A DNA stretch of 64,000 bases from Fervidobacterium gondwanense DSM 13020 (GCF_900143265.1 NZ_FRDJ01000005.1:1-64000), one strand, 5' to 3'; shown: positions 16,901 through 26,258, counted from the first letter of the stretch. Notes: a model not told the origin generated them from the sequence alone. Program-made: numbers and translations.

Positions 16901-18058
16901 GTGACTTTGCATTTTTTTCTTACAACAGCTATAATTTTATCCATATCCTTGAATATAATTTTACTCTTTAGACTTCGAAAGAAAAGAAAGCAGCTTTTAA
17001 AGTACTCCTCTCAGCTGCAAAAGTTTCGAGATCTCTCTACAAAACTTAGAGACATCGTTGTGCAGCGAGAGGAGACTTTTTACAAAAATCTTCACGAATT
17101 GTCGATTGGTTTTCTTAAGAATGTTAAGAAAAGCTATTTAATAACCTTTGACGGCGAATACGGACAAGTCGTATCAGCTCTTGGCGACACCTCAGCAAAA
17201 GAAAAAAAAGTTAGAAAGATAGATCTACCGTACTCTGTCGAAAGGGTTTATTTGGTTGAAAAGGATAAACTTTCTGCGATTTTTGAGCCTTCGCTCGATA
17301 CATCAGTTACTTCAGATACTTCTTCTAAAAAAATCCTCGTGACAGATATACATATAGGAGGAGAACTAAAAGGTAAGCTCTTAATTGAACGCGATGAACC
17401 GTTTGTTTCAGATGAGATCGACACAATTAAGAGTTTAAGCGGTTTTCTAACATCATTTATGGCAACACATAGCTATGTGACCAGCCAAGGTAAGTTCCAA
17501 AAGGACATGATTTTGACAATAATTAGAATTTTGGAATACCATGATCCATATACGAAAGGACACTCTAAGAACGTTGCAAATCTTGCTTCACTATTGGCAG
17601 AGAAATTGGGACTGTCCGATGAATTAATAAGAAAAACTTATTGGGCAGCTTTAGTGCACGACATAGGAAAGATTGTCATTCCGTCAACGATACTTAACAA
17701 GGAAGGAAAACTCACGATCGAAGAATTTGAAATAATTAAAAAACACCCTGTTTATGGCCATGATTTTCTCTCAACATCTGCTGACTTGAGAGAACTTGCA
17801 AGATACGTGTACCACCACCATGAACGTTGGGATGGCAAAGGTTATCCATCAGGACTTTCAGGTGAAGACATACCGCTCATTTCGCGAATCATAGCAGTGG
17901 TAGACGCTTGGGATGCTATGAGAAGCAGTAGGCCATATCGAAAGGGGCTAAGTAAAGAAGAGGCTTTGAAAGAATTGATTGAACATTCTGGGATTCAATT
18001 CGATCCAAATATAGTGAGGACGTTTGTAAAGCTCATCAGAGAGCATTTGGTAGATTAG
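16901..18058 (+). CDS. Membrane-anchored HD-GYP domain protein
   Basis: 385-aa protein with one N-terminal membrane helix (about residues 3-24), a coiled-coil stretch (25-60), a GAF-like middle region (about 65-190) and a C-terminal HD-GYP domain. The domain shows HSKNVANL, HDIGK and HHERWDGKGYPSG, the residues that bind the metals and give the family its name. HD-GYP proteins degrade cyclic-di-GMP or related dinucleotides. The middle domain may sense a signal. It uses a GTG start with GGGAGGTC upstream. It precedes dnaN by 39 bases, but nothing suggests a functional link. Confidence 0.9.
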   Translation: MTLHFFLTTAIILSISLNIILLFRLRKKRKQLLKYSSQLQKFRDLSTKLRDIVVQREETFYKNLHELSIGFLKNVKKSYLITFDGEYGQVVSALGDTSAKEKKVRKIDLPYSVERVYLVEKDKLSAIFEPSLDTSVTSDTSSKKILVTDIHIGGELKGKLLIERDEPFVSDEIDTIKSLSGFLTSFMATHSYVTSQGKFQKDMILTIIRILEYHDPYTKGHSKNVANLASLLAEKLGLSDELIRKTYWAALVHDIGKIVIPSTILNKEGKLTIEEFEIIKKHPVYGHDFLSTSADLRELARYVYHHHERWDGKGYPSGLSGEDIPLISRIIAVVDAWDAMRSSRPYRKGLSKEEALKELIEHSGIQFDPNIVRTFVKLIREHLVD

Positions 18059-18097
18059 CAAAATAATGTATAACATCGATATGCGAGAGGAGGATAT

Positions 18098-19204
18098 ATG
18101 ATGCTGAGATTCTCGGTTAACAAGTCAGAGATCGCAAAGAAAATATCGATTGCATCTTCTTCAATAGGCTCAAGAACTGTAGATCCAATTTTGCAATGTT
18201 TGTTATTCAAACCAACAGACGGGCACATAAGCATATATGGAACAGATCTGCAAACTTCTGTGATTTCATTGGTGCGCGTTGGCGAATATGAAGGCAACGA
18301 ATCATTCGCTGTCGATGCAGAGCTTATAGACGATATAGTAAGCAATCTGTCTGAGGAAGAGGTTATCTTTGAGTATTCAAATGGAAAACTGTTGGTCAAA
18401 AGTGGCAAGGCAAAATACAACATCTCAACTATTTCAGACATTGAAAGATTTCCGATAATAGAAGTAGACAACGGTGGAGTTAGATTCAGCATAGATACTT
18501 CCATATTAGAAGAGATGCTCGAAAGAGTGAGCTTTTGTGCATCAAGCGAAAGCGCAATGAGGGCACTTAACGGAGTTTACTGGGAGGTACACGGCGGATT
18601 CTTGAGACTGGTGGCAAGCGATGGTTACAGACTTGCACTCGCAGAACAGAAACTCGACATCGATAGTGAGTTCGATTTCATACTGGCTCTAAAGAGTGTA
18701 AAGGAGCTCGAAAAGCTCGTTTCAAGTACAACAGAGCCAACCATCAATATAGTGTACGACCACTCAATAGTGTCGTTCAACGCCGGAGACGTAACAATGG
18801 TTGTTAGAACCGTTGAAGAAACGTTCCCAGATTACAAGCGAGTGCTTCCAAAGGCATTTAAGACCCGTGTTGTCCTCAACAGTGACGACTTTTCAGAAGC
18901 ACTCAAGCGCGTAATGATCATATCAAAACGTGGAAACGAAAAGGTCCAGCTCAAAATCACCGACGATGTAATGGAACTTTCCAGCCAGAGTCCAGATTTC
19001 GGCGAGGCAATAGAAAACATACCAGTCACAAAAGACGGTGAAGATTTGATAGTCAACTTCAACCCGAAATTTCTGAGCGAGGCTGTCAAGCACATTGGTG
19101 AAAAGGAAATTGAATTCAACTTTGTTGACAACATAAACCCGTTGCAAATAAACCCGAGGAATGTGGAAGGATACATCTACATAGTCCTACCAGTAAGAGC
19201 GTAA
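18098..19204 (+). CDS. dnaN: DNA polymerase III beta subunit (sliding clamp)
   Basis: 368-aa clamp protein that forms the ring tethering the replicase to DNA. Three repeated clamp domains of about 120 residues are visible. Typical motifs are the N-terminal FSVNKSEIAKKIS, ALNGVYWE, LVASDGYRLA and the C-terminal block ending YIVLPVRA. The GAGGAGG site lies a few bases before tandem ATGs (18098 and 18101). It is not next to dnaA or gyrB here, so the origin is not implied by this gene. Confidence 0.95.
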   Translation: MMLRFSVNKSEIAKKISIASSSIGSRTVDPILQCLLFKPTDGHISIYGTDLQTSVISLVRVGEYEGNESFAVDAELIDDIVSNLSEEEVIFEYSNGKLLVKSGKAKYNISTISDIERFPIIEVDNGGVRFSIDTSILEEMLERVSFCASSESAMRALNGVYWEVHGGFLRLVASDGYRLALAEQKLDIDSEFDFILALKSVKELEKLVSSTTEPTINIVYDHSIVSFNAGDVTMVVRTVEETFPDYKRVLPKAFKTRVVLNSDDFSEALKRVMIISKRGNEKVQLKITDDVMELSSQSPDFGEAIENIPVTKDGEDLIVNFNPKFLSEAVKHIGEKEIEFNFVDNINPLQINPRNVEGYIYIVLPVRA

Positions 19205-19293
19205 GTGTTATTACAGTCAGTTATATATAATCTAAACTCGCCTGTTTCAATCGAAATTTCAGTTGGCAGGCGAACCGGAAGAAGGGAGAGAAG

Positions 19294-19707
19294 GTGAAAA
19301 GAGGTTTTACACTTATTGAACTTTTGATAGTTATGTCAATAATTGCAGCTCTCATGGCTGTGGCAACTCCAACAGGTTTAAATGCTTTAAAACAAGCAAA
19401 AGCAACAAATGTTGCCGGTAATTTTCGCGCGTTGAACCAAGCTGTTCTTCAAATGCTAACACTTGAACCGAATCCACCTGCGAGTGGCAATATACTTGAT
19501 TATATTTATACACACGGTTATATCTCCACAAAACCTCAAGGATTTGAAATAACGTATGAAGAAGACACAAAAGAATACAAGATCGTGTACACGCAAGATG
19601 ATGTAGAACCATGGAGGATAACCAACATATTACAGTCTATAAAGTTAGACGATAAAGAAGGTTCAGACACCTACGGAAAACCCATTCTGAAAGTGCCAAA
19701 GCCATGA
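19294..19707 (+). CDS. Type IV pilin / pseudopilin-like protein
   Basis: 137-aa protein beginning KRG-FTLIELLIVM, the class III signal cleaved by prepilin peptidase between Gly and Phe; the mature protein has the conserved Glu at position 5. One N-terminal helix is followed by a short soluble domain of about 100 residues without Cys. It is too short for most major pilins and may be a pseudopilin or competence-type minor pilin. It has a GTG start after AAGGGAGAG. No assembly ATPase or platform gene lies nearby. Confidence 0.85.
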   Translation: MKRGFTLIELLIVMSIIAALMAVATPTGLNALKQAKATNVAGNFRALNQAVLQMLTLEPNPPASGNILDYIYTHGYISTKPQGFEITYEEDTKEYKIVYTQDDVEPWRITNILQSIKLDDKEGSDTYGKPILKVPKP

Positions 19708-19747
19708 GTATATCAACAATGCTGAGTATATTAGTGAGGTGTCTTAA

Positions 19748-20575
19748 GTGTTAATCTTAGAAAAGATAAGCAAGCAATTTGATAATAAACTCGCCCTTGA
19801 TAAAATAGAAGGTAGAGTAGAGGCAGGCGAAGTTGTTGCCGTGATTGGTGAAAACGGAAGCGGAAAGAGTACGCTTTTAAATATACTTGGGACGTTTCTT
19901 AAACCAACAGAAGGGAAGCTCTATTACAACAATATCGATGTTTTCGGTTCTCCAGAAAGCATAAATGAATATCGAAAATTAGTTACTTACGTCTCCGAAA
20001 ACTCGCAATTCATATCTGAGCTAAATCTGAAAGATAATCTGAGTTACTTTAAGTATATATTCAAATCTGAAAAGGATATATATTCTATCTCAGAACAAGT
20101 TGGGATAGAAAATTTTTTGAACCATAAGCCATCAAGGTTATCTAAAGGCCAAAGGCAAAGATTATCTTTGGCTATAAGTTTGCTGAAAGATGCCAAGATC
20201 GTCCTGCTCGATGAACCGGCAGAAGGTTTAGATGTGGAAACCAAAGCCGTAGTCAAGAATATCGTTAAGTCATTCAAAGATAAAGGCTGCATTGTTTTTT
20301 ATGTGACGCATGATGAAGATGAGGTCGAAGAGGTATGTGATAAGATATTGGTCTTAAAGAATGGAAAAACGACGTTCTTTGGAAATGTCGACGAGTTTTG
20401 GGAGAAATATGAAAAATTCTATTCCGTCACGTACTACGAAGGTGCTAAAAAGACAACGAAAGTTGTGAATATAGATGAGTTAAGAAGTATCCAAGAGAAA
20501 GGAAAAGTGTCTCACATAAGGAACCTTGGTTTAAGGGAAATTATAAACTTGAGTGAGGAACTGGTTAAGAAATAA
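19748..20575 (+). CDS. ABC transporter ATP-binding protein (orphan)
   Basis: 275-aa ATPase with Walker A GENGSGKST, signature RLSKGQRQRL, Walker B KIVLLDEPAEGLD and the H-loop YVTHDEDE. The 60 residues after the H-loop resemble the C-terminal tail of drug- or polysaccharide-type (ABC-2) ATPases. No permease gene is adjacent. It lacks the long regulatory domain of MalK/MsmX, so it is unlikely to be the missing ATPase of the two sugar transporters in this window. It uses a GTG start with GAGGTG upstream. Confidence 0.85.
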   Translation: MLILEKISKQFDNKLALDKIEGRVEAGEVVAVIGENGSGKSTLLNILGTFLKPTEGKLYYNNIDVFGSPESINEYRKLVTYVSENSQFISELNLKDNLSYFKYIFKSEKDIYSISEQVGIENFLNHKPSRLSKGQRQRLSLAISLLKDAKIVLLDEPAEGLDVETKAVVKNIVKSFKDKGCIVFYVTHDEDEVEEVCDKILVLKNGKTTFFGNVDEFWEKYEKFYSVTYYEGAKKTTKVVNIDELRSIQEKGKVSHIRNLGLREIINLSEELVKK

Positions 20576-20611
20576 GAACAAGAATCCAGAATACAAATTG
20601 GGGTGATAGAG

Positions 20612-21148
20612 ATGAGATTAGAGGGGAAGCTTGCACGAGTCAGACCCTTAGAGATATCGGACGTAAAAAAATTAGCGCATTATTTAAACGATGAAAGCAT
20701 CAAAGAATTTGTCAGTTTGGTCTTTCCAATAAACCAGTTCTTGGAAGAAGAATGGATAAAACGGAATGCAATATCACATAGCAACTTAACCTTTGGAATA
20801 GATGTCGAGGGCATCCTTATAGGAACGGCTGGATTGAAAGATATAGATTGGGTAGCGCGCAGTGCTGAGTACGGGATAGCCATATACGATCCAGAATATT
20901 GGAATCGCGGCATAGGAACAGAAGTTACTAAGTTAATATTGAAATACGCATTCGAATACCTAAACCTAAACCGCGTTTGGCTAAAGGTTTTTGAGAACAA
21001 CCCGAGAGCCATAACGGTCTATGAAAAATGCGGATTCATACAAGAAGGAAGAATGAGGCAGGGAAGATATTTGAAAGGTCAGTACCTTGATGTGATAATA
21101 ATGGGTATACTCGCGAACGAATATTGGAGGATAAAATCAGAGTTCTAA
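20612..21148 (+). CDS. GNAT-family N-acetyltransferase, RimJ/RimL type
   Basis: 178-aa acetyltransferase. The motif A region WNRGIGTEVTKLILKYAFE and the following LKVFENNPRAITVYEKCGF and EGRMRQGRYLKGQYLDVIIMG are characteristic of the RimJ/RimL/SpeG group. The start is the ATG at 20612 with GGGGTGAT upstream; the GTG at 20603 overlaps that RBS. It could modify ribosomal proteins, polyamines or an antibiotic; the sequence does not decide. Confidence 0.87.
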   Translation: MRLEGKLARVRPLEISDVKKLAHYLNDESIKEFVSLVFPINQFLEEEWIKRNAISHSNLTFGIDVEGILIGTAGLKDIDWVARSAEYGIAIYDPEYWNRGIGTEVTKLILKYAFEYLNLNRVWLKVFENNPRAITVYEKCGFIQEGRMRQGRYLKGQYLDVIIMGILANEYWRIKSEF

Positions 21149-21183
21149 TTCTAAGTTTCTTCTAAGGTCAGGGCTTGTATTTG

Positions 21184-21192
21184 TGGTATAAT
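21184..21192 (+). promoter_or_regulatory. Extended -10 promoter for the metallopeptidase gene
   Basis: TG-G-TATAAT with TATAAT at 21187-21192, about 41 bases before the ATG. No -35 of quality is seen. Confidence 0.6.
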
Positions 21193-21233
21193 ATATAATA
21201 GAAAAAAGTTTAAGAAACGGGAGGTGAAGCAAG

Positions 21234-21908
21234 ATGTTTTACGATCCAACATTTATAATATTATTGCCAGCACTTTTGCTCTCACTTTGGGCAACTATAT
21301 CTGTTCAGTCAAGATTTTCTGAATATTCTAAGGTTCGGTCAAGGATTGGAATGACTGGTGCAGAGCTTGCAAGGTTTATTCTTGAGTCAGCAGGACTGTA
21401 CGATGTAAAAATAGAAGCCTTACCTGGAGCATTGACCGATCATTATGATCCAAGAACAAAAATCGTAAGGCTTTCACAAGCGACTTACTCAAGCGATTCT
21501 GTTGCGGCGCTCGGTGTTGTAGCACACGAAATTGGGCATGCGATTCAGCACGCGAAAGGTTATGTGCCTCTGGTTATTAGGAACACCATTGCACCTGTGG
21601 CACAATTTTCTTCAAACCTTGCGTGGATATTCTTCATAATAGGTTTAGTCACAGGAATGTTCGGTCTTGCTCAACTTGGAATTATACTCTTTTCAATAGC
21701 TGTTTTGTTCTCTATAATAACACTCCCAGTGGAATTCGATGCAAGTAAACGAGCACTTGCAATTTTACAGAAAAACTTAATGATGCCTGCTGAAGAACTA
21801 AAAGGTGTCAAGGCTGTTCTTTCCGCAGCTGCGATGACGTACGTGGCAGCGATGCTTATGGCAGTCTTGCAGCTTGTAAGGATGATACTTATAGCGAGAA
21901 GAGATTAA
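21234..21908 (+). CDS. Membrane zinc metallopeptidase, YugP type
   Basis: 224-aa integral membrane protease. An N-terminal helix is followed by a cytoplasmic-type catalytic region with the zinc motif AHEIGHAIQHA (about residues 97-107) and three further hydrophobic segments. The motifs RSRIGMTGAELAR and DHYDPRTKIVRLS are typical of the YugP (DUF2268-unrelated neutral zinc peptidase) family. Its substrate is unknown. It is transcribed alone, with its own promoter and terminator. Confidence 0.88.
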   Translation: MFYDPTFIILLPALLLSLWATISVQSRFSEYSKVRSRIGMTGAELARFILESAGLYDVKIEALPGALTDHYDPRTKIVRLSQATYSSDSVAALGVVAHEIGHAIQHAKGYVPLVIRNTIAPVAQFSSNLAWIFFIIGLVTGMFGLAQLGIILFSIAVLFSIITLPVEFDASKRALAILQKNLMMPAEELKGVKAVLSAAAMTYVAAMLMAVLQLVRMILIARRD

Positions 21909-21931
21909 CTTCGCCAATTAATAATAAGAAG

Positions 21932-21962
21932 AGGGACAGAATAATCTGTCCCTTTTTTATTT
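21932..21962 (+). terminator. Terminator after the YugP-like gene
   Basis: GGGACAG (21933-21939) pairs with CTGTCCC (21946-21952) around aataat-type loop bases, followed by TTTTTTATTTTT. Confidence 0.88.
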
Positions 21963-22086
21963 TTAATTTGTTCTCGGCAATTTCATGAGCATTTCCAAGA
22001 ATACAACTTTAACGAAAGTCTCGTGAATATCGGTGAAAAAGATTGGCATATATTTTAGAAGGGTTATTTCCTGTTAAAAACGATTA

Positions 22087-22116
22087 TTTACTCTAAAATT
22101 CTCAAAACTGTATTCT
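22087..22116 (+). promoter_or_regulatory. Possible promoter of the second sugar transporter
   Basis: TTTACT (22087-22092), 18-base spacer, TATTCT (22111-22116), 56 bases before the ATG. The fit is moderate. No palindromic operator is obvious nearby. Confidence 0.4.
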
Positions 22117-22171
22117 TTCTTTTTCAAAAATATAAGTAGTAAAATTGTTTTATCCGATAGGAGGTGATCGT

Positions 22172-23437
22172 ATGTTTAGGAAGTTATTATTGTCAATTTT
22201 GTTGATTTCAGTAGTTATATCTTTCGGTGCGAAGATCCAGATCACGATATGGACACATGAGGATCCAAACAGGACAAGGATCGAGGAGAAGTACATTAAA
22301 GAGTTCATGAAGATGTATCCAAATGTAGAAGTGAAGAGAGTAACTTATCCATCCGACAAGATAAGAGATATCGTTTTGACAGCGTTCGCGGCAGGTAAAG
22401 GTCCCACTATATTCAACCTCGAAATTCAGTACGCTTACCCATACATCACGAACAAGCGAGTCGTTCCGGTCGATCTTAACGCGATAGGTGTAAAGAGCTA
22501 TACTGAACTTAAGAACATGTACGTTAAGGGAACATTGGACGCAGTGACGTATGGAAATATGATTTATGGCTTGCCACTTGAAGTTACAAACTGGGCACTG
22601 TTCATAAACAAAAAGTACTTCAAAGAAGTGGGATTGGATCCTGAAAAGGATTATCCAAAGACATGGGAAGATTTAATGAGGATAAGTGAGAAACTGACGA
22701 TCCGCGATGGTAACATAATAAAGAGAAGAGGCTTCGACTTCAGGTATCCGTATTACCTCACATTCTTCCTGCCGATGGTAGAACAATTGGGCGGAGCTTT
22801 GTTCGATAAGAAGGGAAATCCTGTTGTTATCAACGACCAGGCTTGGATTAAAGTTTTGAACTACATGAAAGAATGGGGACCAAACGGTAAGAATCTCGGC
22901 TCTCCAACCTACACTGCAGCAAGAAAAGAGTTTAATAAAGACAACAACACGATAGCGATGTGCGAATCGGGACTTTACCAGATACTTAGAATAAAGGAAG
23001 AAAATCCGAATTTCTACAACAGCGGAGAATGGATGGTGGTTAATTGGCCCATTTGGAAAGATGCGGTTAAAGACGTCAGGTGCAACTATTACGGACATTA
23101 TTACATGGTGAACATGCAAGCTTCCAGACCTGAGCGCGAGATGGCTTGGAAATTGATTTGGTATATGCTGAGCCACCCAGAAGAGTATCTAACAGAGGTT
23201 GGACTCATTCAACCAAAGTTATCTTTGATGCAGTCGGAAACATTTAAAAAATTCCCTTATGCAAAAGTCTTCTTAGAAGATCTTGAAAAATCTCACATGA
23301 TACCACTACACGAAAAGGATCCTCAAATCGAACAGCTTTTGAAGGAAATGGTAGAGTCGGTAATGCTGTCCAACGTCTCACCAGAAAACGCTTTGAACAA
23401 CTTCAAGAAGAAGTTAGCTCAATTACTCGAAGATTGA
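22172..23437 (+). CDS. Sugar-binding protein of a second ABC transporter
   Basis: 421-aa exported family 1 solute-binding protein, with a signal peptide at about residues 1-20 (FRKLLLSILLISVVISFGA). It has YGLPLEVTNWALFINKKYF, the typical hinge motif, and aromatic residues in the C-terminal lobe. It shares little with the 8958-10178 protein, so it binds a different ligand. The start follows AGGAGGTGATC; a longer ORF overlaps this site. No enzyme or regulator is beside it to indicate the substrate. Confidence 0.88.
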   Translation: MFRKLLLSILLISVVISFGAKIQITIWTHEDPNRTRIEEKYIKEFMKMYPNVEVKRVTYPSDKIRDIVLTAFAAGKGPTIFNLEIQYAYPYITNKRVVPVDLNAIGVKSYTELKNMYVKGTLDAVTYGNMIYGLPLEVTNWALFINKKYFKEVGLDPEKDYPKTWEDLMRISEKLTIRDGNIIKRRGFDFRYPYYLTFFLPMVEQLGGALFDKKGNPVVINDQAWIKVLNYMKEWGPNGKNLGSPTYTAARKEFNKDNNTIAMCESGLYQILRIKEENPNFYNSGEWMVVNWPIWKDAVKDVRCNYYGHYYMVNMQASRPEREMAWKLIWYMLSHPEEYLTEVGLIQPKLSLMQSETFKKFPYAKVFLEDLEKSHMIPLHEKDPQIEQLLKEMVESVMLSNVSPENALNNFKKKLAQLLED

Positions 23438-23467
23438 TTTATATTTATTGCCATCTACATATCATTC

Positions 23468-23489
23468 GGGGGCTCGGCGCCCCCTTTTT
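23468..23489 (+). other. Intercistronic hairpin after the second binding-protein gene
   Basis: GGGGGC (23468-23473) pairs with GCCCCC (23479-23484) around a 5-base loop, followed by TTTTTAAT. It could partly terminate the mRNA after the binding protein, as in the first transporter operon. The permease gene begins about 60 bases later. Confidence 0.7.
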
Positions 23490-23547
23490 AATAGATAGTG
23501 CTTTAACTCTTGTTGTAAATATGAAACAATGGAAGGGGGATGCAAAG

Positions 23548-24474
23548 TTGAAGAAGGAAAAGAAGTCTAAAGAAAAGAAGGTTAGCGGTTTAGAAAGAAA
23601 AAAAGCCGTTTGGGGGATCGTTTTTGTATTACCTTCGATAATTTTGTTTTCCATTTTTAGCTTTTACCCAATTGGTTATGCTTTCTTCGTAAGTCTTTAT
23701 AAGAAGGAGCTTCTATCGTTAGAATCGCCAAAATTCATAGGTTTGAGAAACTATGTGAGGCTGTTAGAATCAGACTCGTTTTGGAATTCGGTAATTGCAA
23801 CACTTAAGTTCGCAGTGGGTACTTTCGTACCTATGGTAGTTTTCAGCCTCTTGTTAGCAACTTTCATACTCGGAAGAAAGAGATTTCAGAAGTTGTTTCA
23901 GGTGGTATACTACTCACCAGCTATAATGCAGTCTGCCGTTGCAGCGCTCGTTTGGTTGATAATATTCGACCCGAGAAGTATCGCAAATCAGTTCATGAAT
24001 TTTATCCTTAACACAAAAGGCGTTGATTACAAGTGGCTGGTTAACGAGAATATGCTTGTGCTATCAACAATAATTGTATACTTTTGGAAATACATAGGCT
24101 ATTTTACCGTCCTTTTCCTCGCCGGTCTGGCGAGTATCCCGCGCGAAATACACGAAGCTGCAAGAATAGATGGAGCAAATAGATTCCAAGATTTTATATA
24201 TATAACTCTTCCGCTTTTGAAACCGACGACAACCCTTGTCTCTGTTGTCGCTATGATACAGTGTCTCAGAACGTTCAGTACGCAGTACCTTTTTGTCCAG
24301 GCGGGAGCAAGTGTTAAGCCAATAGAAGTGATTACTTTAAATATCTATCATACCGCTATTCGAGACAGAAATATTGGAAGGGCAAGTGCGATGAGTGTTT
24401 TACTTTTCATAGTAATCATGATCCTTACGATAATTCAGCTCCGGGTTTCGAGATCTGAGGAAGTCCAGTATTGA
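23548..24474 (+). CDS. Sugar ABC transporter permease, MalF type (second system)
   Basis: 308-aa permease with six helices and the EAA loop EAARIDGANRFQDFIYITLP. Unlike the first system it has no large insertion after helix 1. I choose the TTG at 23548 because AAGGGGGAT lies 6-9 bases before it; the ORF extends further upstream (23434) through the intercistronic hairpin, which makes those starts unlikely. The N-terminus is a run of lysines before the first helix. Confidence 0.88.
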   Translation: MKKEKKSKEKKVSGLERKKAVWGIVFVLPSIILFSIFSFYPIGYAFFVSLYKKELLSLESPKFIGLRNYVRLLESDSFWNSVIATLKFAVGTFVPMVVFSLLLATFILGRKRFQKLFQVVYYSPAIMQSAVAALVWLIIFDPRSIANQFMNFILNTKGVDYKWLVNENMLVLSTIIVYFWKYIGYFTVLFLAGLASIPREIHEAARIDGANRFQDFIYITLPLLKPTTTLVSVVAMIQCLRTFSTQYLFVQAGASVKPIEVITLNIYHTAIRDRNIGRASAMSVLLFIVIMILTIIQLRVSRSEEVQY

Positions 24475-24518
24475 AGCTATTGAAGAAAATATTTAGAAAG
24501 AGAAATGAGGTGATCTCT

Positions 24519-25370
24519 TTGAGAAATGTAAATAGATTCTTTTCCATTGTCATCGATACACTTATTTGGCTTTTCTTGATAGGATTCGCAGTGTTTGTAA
24601 TAGTGCCTGTGATATTCATGTTCACAGCATCGTGGATGCCATCGAAAGATATCATGAGCATCCCGTATCCGTGGATACCGCGCACGCTTCAAATTCAGAA
24701 TTTTTGGCAGGCAATAAGAGGAAACGATGGGAAATTTCTCTTTGCAAGAAGCATATTAAACAGCCTAATCGTGGCATCATTGACAACTCTTGGTACTGTA
24801 TTGCTCTCAGCAATCACCGCTTTTGGTTTGGCAAAATACAAATTCAGGGGACGAAATTTAACATTTATCTTGATACTCAGCACAATGATGATACCATTCG
24901 AAGCAATAATGATTCCTCTCTATCTGCTTGTAGTTAACATCGGATGGCAAGACACATATGTAGGCTTAATAATCCCACTCATCGCAAGCGCATTCGGAAT
25001 CTTCATGATGAGGCAGTTCTTCATTACTTTCCCCGATGAATTAATGGATTCGGCCCGCATAGATGGTGCGAATGAATTAATGATTTTCTGGAAGATAGCA
25101 CTACCGAATAGTAAACCAGCGATAGCAGCGCTCTCAGTACTAACTTTCAGAGCTCAGTGGGACAACTTAATATGGCCACTTCTCGTAGTCCAAAGCCCTG
25201 AAAAGAAAACAATACCGCTTTACATTTCACAATTCGCATCGGAGAAATACACAAACGAAGGAGCACTCATGGCAGCGGCGGTCCTTGCAAGTATACCAAT
25301 GCTAATCATATTCCTTTCCATGACTAAATATTTCATAACTGGAGCCGAATTGTTCACAGGAAGGAAGTGA
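24519..25370 (+). CDS. Sugar ABC transporter permease, MalG type (second system)
   Basis: 283-aa permease with six helices and the EAA loop DSARIDGANELMIFWKIALP. Two starts are plausible. The TTG at 24519 has GAGGTGAT 5 bases upstream. The TTG at 24471 overlaps the TGA of the MalF-type gene and has GAGGAAG upstream, giving 16 more residues. I list the one with the stronger RBS. No ATPase gene follows, so this transporter also depends on an ATPase from elsewhere. Confidence 0.88.
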   Translation: MRNVNRFFSIVIDTLIWLFLIGFAVFVIVPVIFMFTASWMPSKDIMSIPYPWIPRTLQIQNFWQAIRGNDGKFLFARSILNSLIVASLTTLGTVLLSAITAFGLAKYKFRGRNLTFILILSTMMIPFEAIMIPLYLLVVNIGWQDTYVGLIIPLIASAFGIFMMRQFFITFPDELMDSARIDGANELMIFWKIALPNSKPAIAALSVLTFRAQWDNLIWPLLVVQSPEKKTIPLYISQFASEKYTNEGALMAAAVLASIPMLIIFLSMTKYFITGAELFTGRK

Positions 25371-25388
25371 GATTTTTTCAATATATAG

Positions 25389-26228
25389 TCATTCTAACTT
25401 TTTTAATATATCAACTAACATCCAATAGAGTTTTTCATATTCTGGGTATTTGCTCTTGAAAATTAGTGCTTCTTTCTCAACAACTTCCCAGTCGCCGCGC
25501 TTTACAGGACCTGTGAGTGCATCAGAAAGCTTTTTTTCAGAAATATTCTCGCTTACACTTTTGAGAAGTGTCGATATGATTTTTCGGGATTGTTCATCTG
25601 AAAACCCTATGTCTTTATATATGGAACTTGAAAGGTACGAAAGTGCAACGGAAAAATTGCTCACAATGACTGCAGCTAAGTGGTACAGTGGTTTTTCTTC
25701 TTTGCTGATTTCAACAAACGTACCACCGAGCAGTGTTATCAAGTCCTTCGCAATTTCTGTTCCCTTTTTAGTTCCCTCTATACCAAAAATAATGTCCTTA
25801 AAATCTTGCCATTCACTTGATACTGCACAGTTTGGATGCATTGAGGCTGGTGACCAGTCGGAAGGAAATATATCTGATGTCAAGAAACCACTGAAGTGTA
25901 AAGCTGTTATATCACCAATTTTTCCGCTTAACAGTTCTTCGGCTCTTGGAAGTGTAGAGTCGTTTAAACCAAGCAAAACCGTGCCGTTTAAAAGAAATTC
26001 ATCATCGTACGTCTTCGGCACGGCGTTTATTTCTTTAGAAAGCTTTTTTGCTTTTTCAATGTCCCTCGAGATGACGTATCCAAACTCTACCTTCCCGAAA
26101 AGAGCATGTGCAATAGATGATGAGACTCTTCCAACACCAACGATGTTAACAATATCTGAAAATCGATAGTTTAAATAGATGGCTTCTTCCTTGGTACAGA
26201 GACGTTCAGAAGTTGTGATATCGTTCAA
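25389..26228 (-). CDS. Rossmann-fold protein with DUF2520 domain
   Basis: 279-aa protein. A dinucleotide-binding motif IVGVGRVSSSIAHAL (about residues 29-43) begins a Rossmann domain, and the C-terminal half carries the DUF2520 pattern (ALHFSGF, ASMHPNCAVS, YHLAAVIVSNF, LTGPVKRGDWEVVEKE). The family resembles ketopantoate- or pyrroline-carboxylate-type reductases, but no reaction is established. The TTG start at 26228 gives an unusually long N-terminus before the Rossmann strand, so the true start may be internal. It lies 30 bases after meaB, probably in its operon. Confidence 0.8.
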   Translation of the reverse strand: MNDITTSERLCTKEEAIYLNYRFSDIVNIVGVGRVSSSIAHALFGKVEFGYVISRDIEKAKKLSKEINAVPKTYDDEFLLNGTVLLGLNDSTLPRAEELLSGKIGDITALHFSGFLTSDIFPSDWSPASMHPNCAVSSEWQDFKDIIFGIEGTKKGTEIAKDLITLLGGTFVEISKEEKPLYHLAAVIVSNFSVALSYLSSSIYKDIGFSDEQSRKIISTLLKSVSENISEKKLSDALTGPVKRGDWEVVEKEALIFKSKYPEYEKLYWMLVDILKKLE

Positions 26229-26258
26229 ATGAAAACCACACTCCGAAAATGAGGAATT

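Noticed and set aside
22673-23176. 167-codon minus-strand ORF
   Set aside because: Shadow of the sugar-binding protein gene; no motif or RBS.
23434-23547. Longer N-terminus of the second MalF-type permease
   Set aside because: It would be translated through the intercistronic hairpin and has no RBS; the TTG at 23548 has one.
25450-26169. 239-codon plus-strand ORF
   Set aside because: It is antisense to the DUF2520 protein gene, is rich in Ser and Phe as expected of a shadow frame, and has no RBS or family match.
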